In this document: piece after piece, positions 34,572 through 42,474 of the stretch
Layout: every line of letters begins with the position of its first letter
Numbering within the stretch: the stretch's first letter is position 1
Assembly: GCF_002224125.1 (NCBI RefSeq)
Contig: NZ_NCSM01000003.1
Span: forward strand, 441,747 to 505,746
DNA: 64,000 nucleotides
Reading direction: 5' to 3'
Origin: Streptomyces sp. NBS 14/10
GTDB lineage: Bacteria > Actinomycetota > Actinomycetes > Streptomycetales > Streptomycetaceae
Program-made: the position numbers and the translations under genes
The notes under the pieces: model-generated
Database searches by the model: none
The model's input: the letters and a program-made list of their open reading frames with translations, nothing else
What the model was told of the DNA's origin: nothing

Positions 34572-34584
34572 TTGAACGTTCTAA
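34572..34584. promoter_or_regulatory. LacI operator candidate O2
   Basis: TTGAACGTTCTAA, nearly palindromic around AACGTT and 11 of 13 bases identical to O1. Centre-to-centre distance is 51 bp, near five helical turns. It would overlap the start of transcription, blocking it when the repressor is bound. Confidence 0.65.
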
Positions 34585-34604
34585 CGCTGAGAGGTTCTAC
34601 TCTT

Positions 34605-36755
34605 TTGGACACCACTGTCAAGCCTCAGGACACCAACGGCTCGGTCACGGCTTCCACTTCCGTGGCCGCGGACCTGCAGCCGTTCCTGCACGACGCGGTC
34701 GTCACGCTGTACGCGCCGAGCTTTGTGATCTCGCGCGCGGACGGGCAGCTCGGCGGGGATGCGGACGGCTTCTACCACGGGGACAGCAGGGCGCTGTCCC
34801 ACCTGAACGTCACGGCCGGGCCCATCGCCCTGGCCCCGGTCGGCGGCGGGCTCAGGGGGGCCGACCGGGCGGACTTCCGGTCGATCCTGCGGGGGCTCGG
34901 CGAGGTGACGCCCGACCCGGCGGTCACCCTGCTCCGGAGCCGGACCGTCGCCTCCGGGCGGTTGGAGGAGAGCTTCGAGATCACCAACGCGGGCACCCAG
35001 CGGGTCCGCTTCCGGCTGACGGTCACGGCGGCCACGGACCTCGCCCTGATGGAGCGGGTGAAGTCGGGCCACGTCGTGGAGCCGGTACGGGCACGGGTCG
35101 AGAGCGACGGACACGGTCTGGCGTGGTCCCGCGACGGGTTCTCCGTACGCCTGGTCAGCGAGCCGACGCCGGACGCGCTGGAGGCGGCGGGGGCGGGGGA
35201 GGCGGCGGAGGGCCGGTTCGCGTACGACATCGAACTGGCCCCCGGCACCTCGTGGACGGCGACGCTGCGCTGCACGGCGGAGTACGCGGACGGCGACCAG
35301 TTCCCCGCGCCCCCGGCGGACGCCGTGCCGTGGCGCACCCCGGCCCTGCGCAGCGCGGACCGCCGGTTCGACCAGTGGCTGGACCAGTCGGTCGCCGACG
35401 CGGACCGGCTGCGTCTGATGGACCCGCGATCCGAGGAAGGGCGTACGGGCGGCGTGGATCAGTTCCTGGCCGCCGGCGCCCCGTGGTTCCTGACCCTCTT
35501 CGGCCGCGACTCGCTGTGGGCCGCCCGGATGCTGCTGCCGCTGGGCACCGGCCTCGCGGCCGGCACGCTGCGCACCCTCGCCCGCCGCCAGGGGGCGGCC
35601 GTCGACCCGGCGACGGAGGAGCAGCCGGGCAAGATCCTGCACGAGGTGCGGCGCGCCGGCCAGGACTTCACGGACACCTTCTCCCTCCCGCCGGTGTACT
35701 ACGGCACCGTGGACGCGACCCCCCTGTGGATCACCCTGCTCCACGACGCCTGGCGCTGGGGCCTGGCCCCGGCCGAGGTGGAACAGCTGCTGCCGCACGC
35801 CGAATCGGCGCTCGGCTGGCTCCGCGACCAGGCGGAGGCGGGCGGCGACGGCTTCCTCAAGTACGTCGACCTGACCGGCCGGGGCCTGGCCAACCAGGGC
35901 TGGAAGGACTCCGGCGACGCCATCCGCCACCGCGACGGCCGCCTCGCCGACCCGCCGATCGCGCTGTGCGAGGTGCAGGCGTACGCGTACGAGGCCGCGC
36001 GGGCCGGGGCGACGCTGCTGCGCGCGTTCGGGCGGCCGGGCGCGGACGCGTGGGAGGAGTGGGCGGAAGGGCTCGCCGACCGGTTCCGTCAGCGCTTCTG
36101 GGTGGAGGACGCGCGGGGCCCGTACCCGGCGGTCGCGCTGGACCGCGACGGCCGGCCGGTGGACTCGGTCACCTCGGGCTTCGGCCACCTCCTCGGCACC
36201 GGCCTGCTGAACCAGGCGGAGAGCGCGGCGCTGGCCGCCCGGCTGGCCGGCCCCGACCTCGACTCGGGCCACGGCCTGCGCACGCTGAGCAGCGACTCGG
36301 TGGGCTTCAACCCGTACGGCTACCACATCGGTTCGATCTGGCCGCACGACACCGCGATCGCCGTACACGGCCTGGTCAGGGCCGGTTTCCCGGATGCCGC
36401 GGGGTCGCTGGCGGCGGGCCTGCTGACGGCCTCGGCGGGCTTCGACGCCCGGCTGCCGGAGCTCTTCGCCGGCCACGGCGCCGACGCGGGCCCGCGCCCC
36501 GCCCCCTACCCGGCGTCCTGCCGCCCCCAGGCATGGGCGGCCGCCGCCTCGGTCCAGGTCCTCGCCTCGGCCCTCGGCCTGGACGCGGACGTCCCGGGCG
36601 GCACGGTCACGGTGGCCCCCACCTTCGCCCGGGCGTACGGCCCGCTGACGGTGACCGGGCTCCAGGTCGGCGGCGGGCGGCTGGACGTCACGCTGGCGGC
36701 GGACGGTGCGGTGAGCGTGACGGCGCCGGAGGGGCTGGAGGTGGTCACGGCCTGA
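34605..36755 (+). CDS. Glycogen-debranching-type glycosidase (amylo-alpha-1,6-glucosidase-like)
   Basis: About 716 residues from TTG 34605 (GAGAGG 10 bp upstream). The N-terminal ~230 residues match the GDE N-terminal beta domain (DGFYHGDSRALSHLNVTAG, LEESFEITNAG). The remainder is an alpha/alpha barrel with LFGRDSLWAARML, NQGWKDSGDAIRHRDG and YGYHIGSIWPHDTAIA, all characteristic of bacterial amylo-alpha-1,6-glucosidase-like proteins. No signal peptide, so it works on imported sugar. Its position opposite the LacI/ABC locus ties it to hydrolysis of the transported oligosaccharide. Bond specificity is unproven. Confidence 0.85.
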   Translation: MDTTVKPQDTNGSVTASTSVAADLQPFLHDAVVTLYAPSFVISRADGQLGGDADGFYHGDSRALSHLNVTAGPIALAPVGGGLRGADRADFRSILRGLGEVTPDPAVTLLRSRTVASGRLEESFEITNAGTQRVRFRLTVTAATDLALMERVKSGHVVEPVRARVESDGHGLAWSRDGFSVRLVSEPTPDALEAAGAGEAAEGRFAYDIELAPGTSWTATLRCTAEYADGDQFPAPPADAVPWRTPALRSADRRFDQWLDQSVADADRLRLMDPRSEEGRTGGVDQFLAAGAPWFLTLFGRDSLWAARMLLPLGTGLAAGTLRTLARRQGAAVDPATEEQPGKILHEVRRAGQDFTDTFSLPPVYYGTVDATPLWITLLHDAWRWGLAPAEVEQLLPHAESALGWLRDQAEAGGDGFLKYVDLTGRGLANQGWKDSGDAIRHRDGRLADPPIALCEVQAYAYEAARAGATLLRAFGRPGADAWEEWAEGLADRFRQRFWVEDARGPYPAVALDRDGRPVDSVTSGFGHLLGTGLLNQAESAALAARLAGPDLDSGHGLRTLSSDSVGFNPYGYHIGSIWPHDTAIAVHGLVRAGFPDAAGSLAAGLLTASAGFDARLPELFAGHGADAGPRPAPYPASCRPQAWAAAASVQVLASALGLDADVPGGTVTVAPTFARAYGPLTVTGLQVGGGRLDVTLAADGAVSVTAPEGLEVVTA

Positions 36756-36774
36756 ACCCAGGGCTTTGGAGTGG

Positions 36775-36802
36775 CCGATGCACACCGCGCGGTGTGCATC
36801 GG
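36775..36802. promoter_or_regulatory. 28-bp palindrome, HxlR-type operator candidate (autoregulation)
   Basis: CCGATGCACACC-GCGC-GGTGTGCATCGG: a perfect palindrome, 18 bp before the HxlR ATG and 20 bp after the glycosidase stop. It matches the palindrome at 29852-29879 in 25 of 28 positions, and the outer change (T/A to C/G) is compensated in both arms. Confidence 0.7.
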
Positions 36803-36820
36803 ATCGGGCAGGATGCGCGT

Positions 36821-37234
36821 ATGGAGAAGCCGAGCTGCCCGCGGGACGCCGAACACCCCGCCGACGGCGGGGAGGGTGGGGCATACACCGCGGACTGCCA
36901 TGCGCGTATCGCGTTCGAGGTGCTCGCGAACCGCTGGGACAGCGTCGTGGTCTACACGCTCGGCGCATGCGGTCCGATGCGGCCCCGGGCGCTGGTCGCC
37001 CGGATCGGCGGGATCAGCCCCAAGGTCCTCAACGACGCGCTGCGGCGCCTGGAGTACAACGGCCTGATCGAGCGCCGTACGTACGCGGAGGCACCGCCGC
37101 GCGTCGACTACGCGCTGACCGGGGCCGGAACCGCCCTGCTCGTCCCCATGCGGGCGATGGGCGCGTGGGCGAAGCGTCATGCGGACGACGTGCTGGCCGC
37201 ACAGGACCGGTTCGAGGCGCGGCGGCACGCATAA
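36821..37234 (+). CDS. HxlR-family winged-helix regulator
   Basis: 137 residues. The HxlR fold is clear: RIAFEVLANRWDSVVVYTL, then GPMRPRALVARIGGISPKVL and NDALRRLEYNGLIERRTYAE, PRVDYALTGAGTALL. Cys6, Cys26 and Cys49 (the last in LGACG) could sense electrophiles or redox state as in HypR/YodB relatives (family knowledge). It sits directly after the palindrome and probably binds it. The second palindrome 7 kb away marks the NADP oxidoreductase as a likely target. Confidence 0.9.
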   Translation: MEKPSCPRDAEHPADGGEGGAYTADCHARIAFEVLANRWDSVVVYTLGACGPMRPRALVARIGGISPKVLNDALRRLEYNGLIERRTYAEAPPRVDYALTGAGTALLVPMRAMGAWAKRHADDVLAAQDRFEARRHA

Positions 37235-37276
37235 CTCACGTGCCCGGACCGGGCGTCGCCGGTACCGTACCGGGGC

Positions 37277-37519
37277 ATGACAAAACGACTGTCATCGGAG
37301 GAGGTCTACGCGCTCCTCTACGAGCTCTGCGTCGACCTCGGTTTCTGCCTTCCGCCGCACGACATACGTCGGCTGCGCGAAGCGCCGCCCGCGGACGTGG
37401 ACAAGTTCACGGATGCCGTCTTCAAGGCGGAAGGGCTGGACCCGGGCGGCGAAGACGGGTGGCTGCGGCCCCGGGTGCGCGAGGTCGTCGAACGGCACAT
37501 GCACGGCAAGTGCCCCTGA
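37277..37519 (+). CDS. Hypothetical protein, 80 aa
   Basis: Small soluble protein (MTKRLSSEEVYALLYELCVD) with two Cys in the N-terminal half and charged helices after. No motif is recognised. ATG 37277 follows a GTACCGGGG stretch. It starts 43 bp after the HxlR gene and could be in its transcript. Confidence 0.65.
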   Translation: MTKRLSSEEVYALLYELCVDLGFCLPPHDIRRLREAPPADVDKFTDAVFKAEGLDPGGEDGWLRPRVREVVERHMHGKCP

Positions 37520-37603
37520 TTCTTGACGAGTTTTTCATGGCGAGCCCTTTAAGCTCCCGGGGAGGACCGAGCTCCGACACAACAAAACACACGGGGGGCC
37601 GAG

Positions 37604-38617
37604 GTGGACGGAAGGATTCCACTGCCACACGACGTCAAGGACTCCACGGAGTTCGTGGCGGTGATGCGCCAGCTGCGCCAGTGGGCGGATCTGAGCTATC
37701 GCGAGCTGGAACGCCGGGCCGGGGCGGCCGGGGACGTGCTGCCGCGCGCCACCCTCGCCGGGGCGCTGAACAGACAGGAGCTGCCCCGCGAGGAGTTGGT
37801 GGCGGCCTTCGTCCGGGCCTGCGGCGGTGACGAAGCCACGGTCGAGGCCTGGGTGGGGGTCCGCAAGCGCCTGGCCGTCGAGGTCGAGCAGGAGCCCGCC
37901 GACGCCGAAGAGCCGTCGCCTACGGTGGAGGCGGAGTCGGTGGCCGAGGACCTTGGGCCGGTGGCGGAGGGTCGTCCCGGACCTGTGGCGGAGGGTCCCC
38001 AGCCGGTGGCTGAGGGTCCCCAGCCGGTGGCTGAGGACCCCGAGCCCGTAGCGGACACAGCGCCGGACCCGGAACCGGAAAGCTCCCCCCGCACATCGCA
38101 ACCAGAGGGGCCAGAGGGGCCAACGCAGCCGAAGGGGCTGAAGGCGGCCGGGCGCCGCCTCCGGCGACCGGGCGTGATCATCGCCGCCACGGTCGCGATC
38201 GTGCTCCTGACCGCCGCGGCCACCGCGATTCTGCGCCCCGGCGACCGCCCCGACGAGCCGCGCGAGGGCAGCCGTACGGAAGCGCCGGCGAACACGACCC
38301 GCTCGGGCCCCTCGGACACACCGAGCCACCCCTCGGGCGGTGCCACTTCCAGCGCCGCCGACGCCAAACCCGCCAAGGACGAACCGTCGGCCACCGAAAA
38401 AAAGCGGGAGACCTCGTCGGCACCCACACCCACGAAGACGACGGCCCCGAAGAAACCGAAGCCCTCGCGGAGTTCGCCGACCTCGCAGTGGACCCCGTAC
38501 GACCCGCCCTCGCTCCCCGACGACCCGCCGCCCACGACGGACACCTCGCCGACGTCCGACGGTGGCGACCCCTTCCCGGAGGAGACCTGCTGGGACGCCA
38601 CCAACGACTGCACCTGA
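37604..38617 (+). CDS. HTH-like membrane protein with repetitive linker
   Basis: 337 residues, GTG start. The N-terminal ~90 residues look like an XRE-type helical domain (FVAVMRQLRQWADLSYRELE, ALNRQELPREELVAAFV). An acidic linker follows with PVAEGPQ-type repeats (DNA period 21 bp at about 37985-38047). A TM helix (GVIIAATVAIVLLTAAATAI, about 187-208) leads to a Ser/Thr/Pro/Lys-rich outer tail ending EETCWDATNDC. The plan resembles actinomycete RodZ-like or anti-sigma-like membrane proteins. Function unknown. Confidence 0.7.
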   Translation: MDGRIPLPHDVKDSTEFVAVMRQLRQWADLSYRELERRAGAAGDVLPRATLAGALNRQELPREELVAAFVRACGGDEATVEAWVGVRKRLAVEVEQEPADAEEPSPTVEAESVAEDLGPVAEGRPGPVAEGPQPVAEGPQPVAEDPEPVADTAPDPEPESSPRTSQPEGPEGPTQPKGLKAAGRRLRRPGVIIAATVAIVLLTAAATAILRPGDRPDEPREGSRTEAPANTTRSGPSDTPSHPSGGATSSAADAKPAKDEPSATEKKRETSSAPTPTKTTAPKKPKPSRSSPTSQWTPYDPPSLPDDPPPTTDTSPTSDGGDPFPEETCWDATNDCT

Positions 38618-38637
38618 GGCGGCTCAGGCTCAGTCGC

Positions 38638-39834
38638 TCAGTCCCTCAGCCGCACCTCGACCCGGCCGTCCTTCAAGACCTCGAGCACCAGGTCGAAGTA
38701 GCTGTACGGATCCCCCTGCGAGTCGAGGACCCGCCCCAGGCTCCGCCGCGCGATCCGCGCGTCGTGCCAGATCAGCGTGCACGGCGTGGTGACCCCGAAA
38801 CCTCCGCCGAGGCAGTCGTCCAGGGCGGCGGGGTTCCAGCCGAAGTAGCGGCCGGGGCCACGCATGGCCTCGCCGAGCGCGAGATAGAGGCCGGGCACAT
38901 CCGTGATGTGCCGCCCGTCCAGCTCGTACACGCGCCCGGCGGGAGCGGCCGGACCGGACGCGCGAAACCCTCGGTCGTACACGCAGCCGAGCCAGATATC
39001 GCGCTCGCGGGTCCCGTACTCGGCCCACTGGTTCGGGGCCGTCGGCGGACCGTCGTACCACTGCTGCCAGAAGGGGCGGGCCCGCGGGGGCGGCGGGTCC
39101 CACAGGCCCTGGGTGAGGCGGATGTCGAGGAGGCCGGGGCCGAGCGGTGAGGGCTTCCAGTCGGCGATCTCGGCGGTGATGTAGCGGTATGTGCCCTCCG
39201 CGCCGTTCCGGTCGAGGATGAGCAGCTGGGCCTCCCCCAGCCGCAGCCGGCGGCGGGTCCCGGCGGCGAGCGCCGACCGGAGCCGGTCGCCGGGGGCGCA
39301 GCCGAGGAGACACAGCGGGGTTTCCGGCGGCTCGTCGTCCGGGGCGTCCGGCGCGACGATGTCGGAGAAGTCGGCGCAGGTGCCGAGACGTTCACGGCCG
39401 TTGTGCAGCAGCAGGCCCGCCGCCAGGTACGGATCGTCGGGCGGGTCCGGGTAGCCGTCGGCGCCCTCGATGAAGACGTCGGTCAGGGAGGGGTCGGCGA
39501 GGTGGGGGCGGTGGCCGATGACCCGTACGTCCTCCAACCGCCACGCGTCGAGCCGTTCCGAATCCTCCGGGCACCGTTCGTCGCCGACGGGCCGCAGCCA
39601 CAGGTCGCCCAGCGGCCGGGGCTCGTACGGCCCCTTTCCGCTCTCGCACAGCGCGTCGCGCAGCGGGCCCGCGGGGGCGCAGCCCAGGAGCTGGTAGGAG
39701 CAGACGGGCGGGTCGACGAACAGGCCCGAGACATCGGCGCAGACCCCCCAGATGCTCTGGTCATCCGAGTCGGCCAGGGCGAACGCGGGGGTGTCCCACC
39801 GACCGACCCCGTCCGGCCAGCGGTGCACGCGCAC
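38638..39834 (-). CDS. Barstar-family protein with duplicated N-terminal region
   Basis: 398 residues, GTG 39834 behind a GGGAGG site. The C-terminal ~110 residues match barstar (RNase inhibitor) proteins: YELDGRHITDVPGLYLALGE, GRYFGWNPAALDDCLGGGFG and TLIWHDARIARRSLG. The N-terminal part has two related units, CADVSGLFVDPP-LLGCAPAGPLRDAL and CADFSDIVAPDA-LLGCAPGDRLRSAL. No barnase-like gene is beside it. It is translated 5 bp after the TPR gene stop, so they form an operon. Probably a Streptomyces immunity-type protein against an unknown RNase. Confidence 0.78.
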   Translation of the reverse strand: MRVHRWPDGVGRWDTPAFALADSDDQSIWGVCADVSGLFVDPPVCSYQLLGCAPAGPLRDALCESGKGPYEPRPLGDLWLRPVGDERCPEDSERLDAWRLEDVRVIGHRPHLADPSLTDVFIEGADGYPDPPDDPYLAAGLLLHNGRERLGTCADFSDIVAPDAPDDEPPETPLCLLGCAPGDRLRSALAAGTRRRLRLGEAQLLILDRNGAEGTYRYITAEIADWKPSPLGPGLLDIRLTQGLWDPPPPRARPFWQQWYDGPPTAPNQWAEYGTRERDIWLGCVYDRGFRASGPAAPAGRVYELDGRHITDVPGLYLALGEAMRGPGRYFGWNPAALDDCLGGGFGVTTPCTLIWHDARIARRSLGRVLDSQGDPYSYFDLVLEVLKDGRVEVRLRD

Positions 39835-39839
39835 GTGGC

Positions 39840-40343
39840 TCAGCCTCCCGCTCCGCCCGCGAGTTCTTCGGCGTAGCGCGCCAGCGAGCGGTTGTACATG
39901 GGCAGATGGCGGGACAGGGCCGACAGGGCGAGGCCCACCGCCTCCCGCTCCCGCCCGGCGTCGACGAGCGCCAGCGCGAGGAACGCGGCGACGGCGTCGT
40001 CGAGTTCGTCGGATTCCGCTTCCCGTTCCGCGGTGAGCAGCGCGACGCCCTCCTCGGCCCGGCCGAGGTTGCGCACCGTGCTGGCCAGCTGGATCACCGC
40101 CTGGCGGCGCCGCGGCCCGCTGAGTCCGGCGGCCAGGGCCTCGCGGTAGCGCGGGGCGGCCTCCTCCTCGCGGTCGGTGGCGTCGTACGCCGAGGCCAGT
40201 TCGAAGGACGCGACGGGGTCGCCGGCGGGGAGTTCGGCCGCCAGTGCCGTCATGGCCGCCAGGAAGTCGGCGGGGTCGTGGTCGTCGAAGGCGGTCCACA
40301 GGTCCGCGACCCGCCGTTCCCAATCCGATGCCGCAGTGTTCAC
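39840..40343 (-). CDS. Tetratricopeptide-like protein
   Basis: 167 residues, all helical. Repeats of TPR character are visible (SFELASAYDATDREEEAAPR, YREALAAGLSGPRRRQAVIQ, LALALVDAGREREAVGLALS). This pattern is found in small actinomycete tetratrico-peptide proteins. First gene of a two-gene operon with the barstar-like protein. It probably mediates a protein contact. Confidence 0.75.
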   Translation of the reverse strand: MNTAASDWERRVADLWTAFDDHDPADFLAAMTALAAELPAGDPVASFELASAYDATDREEEAAPRYREALAAGLSGPRRRQAVIQLASTVRNLGRAEEGVALLTAEREAESDELDDAVAAFLALALVDAGREREAVGLALSALSRHLPMYNRSLARYAEELAGGAGG

Positions 40344-40376
40344 CGGCGCAGCATCTCACCCCGGGCCGACGCCCAA

Positions 40377-40417
40377 GGCCACGGCCCGGGGCCGCTCGGG
40401 GCCACGGCCCGGGGCCG
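40377..40417. repeat. 18-bp direct repeats
   Basis: GGCCACGGCCCGGGGCCG occurs at 40377-40394 and 40400-40417 (23-bp period), in the gap between the exonuclease stop and the TPR start. Each unit can itself fold, so the stretch may act as a terminator after the exonuclease or as a leader structure. Confidence 0.7.
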
Positions 40418-40474
40418 ACACCCGCGGCCACCACCCGCAGCCGCCCGGGTCAGCCGCGCCCGCGGCCACCCGTG

Positions 40475-41272
40475 TCAGCCGCCGAAGACCGCCGTCACCG
40501 GGGCGTGGTCGCTCCACCGCTGGTCGTAGCTCGCCGCCCGCTCCACCTGCGCCTTCACGGCCCGCTCGGCCAGCCCCGGCGTGCCGACGAGCAGGTCGAT
40601 GCGCCACCCGGCGTCGTTGTCGAAGGCCCTCCCGCGGTACGACCACCACGAGTACGGCCCCTCGACGTCCGGGTGCAGCTTGCGCACCACGTCCACGTAC
40701 GCCGCCTCGTCGTACACCCGGCTCAGCCATGCGCGCTCCTCGGGGAGGAACCCGGACTTCTTCCGGTTGGCCTTCCAGTTCTTGAGGTCCGGCTCCTGGT
40801 GCGCGATGTTCCAATCGCCGCACACCAGCACCTCGCGCCCGCCGGCCGCGGCGCGCTCCCGCAGCTCCTTCAGATACGGCAGGAACTCGCCCATGAAGCG
40901 CTCCTTCTCCTCCTGCCGCTCCGTGCCGACCTCCCCCGACGGCAGATACAGGCTGGCGACCGTGACCCCGGGCAGATCCACTTCCAGATAGCGGCCGCTG
41001 CCGTCGAACTCCGCCGACCCGAAGCCGACCCGTACGCCCTCCGGCTCGCGCCGCGTGTAGACGGCGACCCCGGCCCGGCCCTTGGCGTCCGCCGGGGCGT
41101 GCACGGTGTGCCAGCCGTCGGGCTCGCGGACCGGCGCGGTCAGCTCACCGGGCTCGGCGCGCACCTCCTGCAGGCACACCACGTCCGCGGCGGTGCCCGC
41201 GAGCCATGGCAGGAAGCCCTTCTTGGCTGCGGCGCGCAGCCCGTTTACATTCACGGTGGTCACGGTGAGCAT
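40475..41272 (-). CDS. xth: Exodeoxyribonuclease III (AP endonuclease family)
   Basis: 265 residues. The family motifs appear in order: NVNGLRAA (Asn), VVCLQEVRA (metal-binding Glu), SLYLPSGE (Tyr), VCGDWNIAHQEPDLKN (catalytic Asp/Asn), FDNDAGWRIDLL and the terminal SDHAPV (Asp-His). All catalytic residues seem intact. It repairs abasic and 3'-blocked DNA ends in base excision repair. Length is normal. Single gene, divergent from the GNAT gene. Confidence 0.92.
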   Translation of the reverse strand: MLTVTTVNVNGLRAAAKKGFLPWLAGTAADVVCLQEVRAEPGELTAPVREPDGWHTVHAPADAKGRAGVAVYTRREPEGVRVGFGSAEFDGSGRYLEVDLPGVTVASLYLPSGEVGTERQEEKERFMGEFLPYLKELRERAAAGGREVLVCGDWNIAHQEPDLKNWKANRKKSGFLPEERAWLSRVYDEAAYVDVVRKLHPDVEGPYSWWSYRGRAFDNDAGWRIDLLVGTPGLAERAVKAQVERAASYDQRWSDHAPVTAVFGG

Positions 41273-41337
41273 TCCGGCACGATACGCCAGAAAAACCCGA
41301 GTGCCCCGCCGATTCGCATGGAAGTACGATCCCTCGC

Positions 41338-41814
41338 ATGAATATTCAGTCCGTCCCCTACGACCACCCCGACGCCGTCAAGCTCAACGACGAGGTGCAG
41401 GCCGAATACGTCGAGCGCTACGGCGACCCCGACCTGACCGCCATGGACCCGACGCACTTCGAACCGCCCCAGGGGCTGTACCTCCTCGCGTACGACGCAC
41501 AGGGCCGCCCGGTGGCCAGCGGCGGCTGGCGCAGCCAGGAGCACAGCGAGGACGGGCACGCGGACGGCGACGCCGAGATCAAGCGGATGTTCGTGATCCA
41601 GGAGGCGCGGGGGCAGGGGCTGGCCCGCCGGATCCTGGCCGCGCTGGAGGACAGCGCCCGGGAGGCGGGGCGGCAGCGGATGGTGCTGGAGACGGGAACC
41701 GAGCAGCCGGAGGCCATCGCGCTCTACACCTCGTCGGGCTATGTGCCGATCACCAAGTTCGGGCTGTACCGCTTCGAGGAGACCAGCCGCTGCTACGGCA
41801 AGCCGCTGGTGTAG
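41338..41814 (+). CDS. GNAT-family N-acetyltransferase
   Basis: 158 residues. Acetyl-CoA-binding motif A is seen as IKRMFVIQEARGQGLARRIL (R-x-x-G-x-G/A), followed by MVLETGTEQPEAIALYTSSG and a terminal YVPITKFGLYRF, the standard GNAT plan. Substrate unknown. Divergent from exonuclease III with a 65-bp gap. Confidence 0.9.
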   Translation: MNIQSVPYDHPDAVKLNDEVQAEYVERYGDPDLTAMDPTHFEPPQGLYLLAYDAQGRPVASGGWRSQEHSEDGHADGDAEIKRMFVIQEARGQGLARRILAALEDSAREAGRQRMVLETGTEQPEAIALYTSSGYVPITKFGLYRFEETSRCYGKPLV

Positions 41815-41856
41815 GCCGCGGCGGCGGGCCGCGGCCGGGTGGCTGTCGGCGGGCGC

Positions 41857-42387
41857 CTAGGAACGTTCGGCCTTGGCCGACTCGATCTCCCTGCGCACCC
41901 GGCCGGCCGGATACCGGGCGACCGGGTGACCGTACGGCGCCAGGGCCCGGTCGGCCGCGTCAGGAGACGGCTCGCGTACGTCGGCGACCAGCACGGTGGT
42001 GCCCGGCGGGACCTCGGCGGCCAGCATCTCCAGGGCGGCGCTCACGCCCGCCGCCTCGCCCTCACCCCCACCTCGGCCCGCGCCCATGCCCTCGCGGGTG
42101 TCCCGCGCCGCGCCGACGAACCCGCCCTCACCGAAGCCGATCATGATGCCGAGCGGCCCGCCCAGAAGGCCCACGAGCCCGCCCATCAGGTCATCCATGG
42201 TGAAGCAGCGGGCGCCGGTGCTGTCCACACAGTCCGGCAGATCGAGCGTCCCGTCCACGGCCCGCGCGATCACCGCGCCCTCGCACAGCACCAGCGTGCC
42301 CTCGTCATCCGCGCGGAGCAGTGCGTCGAGCGCCCGAGGGGCCGTTTCCGGCCCTGGAAGATCCATAAACAAGATGTTCTCGGCCAT
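41857..42387 (-). CDS. DUF1269-like hypothetical protein
   Basis: 176 residues from ATG 42387. It starts MAENILFMDLPGPETAPRAL, and a Gly-rich hydrophobic motif LMGGLVGLLGGPLGIMIGFG in the middle matches DUF1269-type proteins. The region after it is Gly/Glu-rich, then a C-terminal VPPGTTVLVADVREPSPDAA. Probably an envelope- or membrane-associated protein of unknown role. Confidence 0.65.
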   Translation of the reverse strand: MAENILFMDLPGPETAPRALDALLRADDEGTLVLCEGAVIARAVDGTLDLPDCVDSTGARCFTMDDLMGGLVGLLGGPLGIMIGFGEGGFVGAARDTREGMGAGRGGGEGEAAGVSAALEMLAAEVPPGTTVLVADVREPSPDAADRALAPYGHPVARYPAGRVRREIESAKAERS

Positions 42388-42474
42388 ACCCCCACTCTTG
42401 CCGCAGACCGGCCCCCACGCACCTCGTGACCACCGCGTAGGCAAGGCACACGAGGTGCGCGGGGGCGCCGCCGG

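Noticed and set aside
36775..36802. Simple terminator after the glycosidase gene
   Set aside because: Kept only as an alternative: the nearly identical palindrome 7 kb away with compensated changes is better explained by an operator.
34565..37234. 889-residue plus-strand open frame
   Set aside because: It is out of frame with the glycosidase; only its last 137 codons (HxlR) are real. The rest is Arg/Gly/Pro-rich shadow sequence.
39840..42000. Toxin-antitoxin locus (barnase with barstar)
   Set aside because: No RNase-like gene occurs beside the barstar-like protein; neighbours are TPR, exonuclease III and GNAT.
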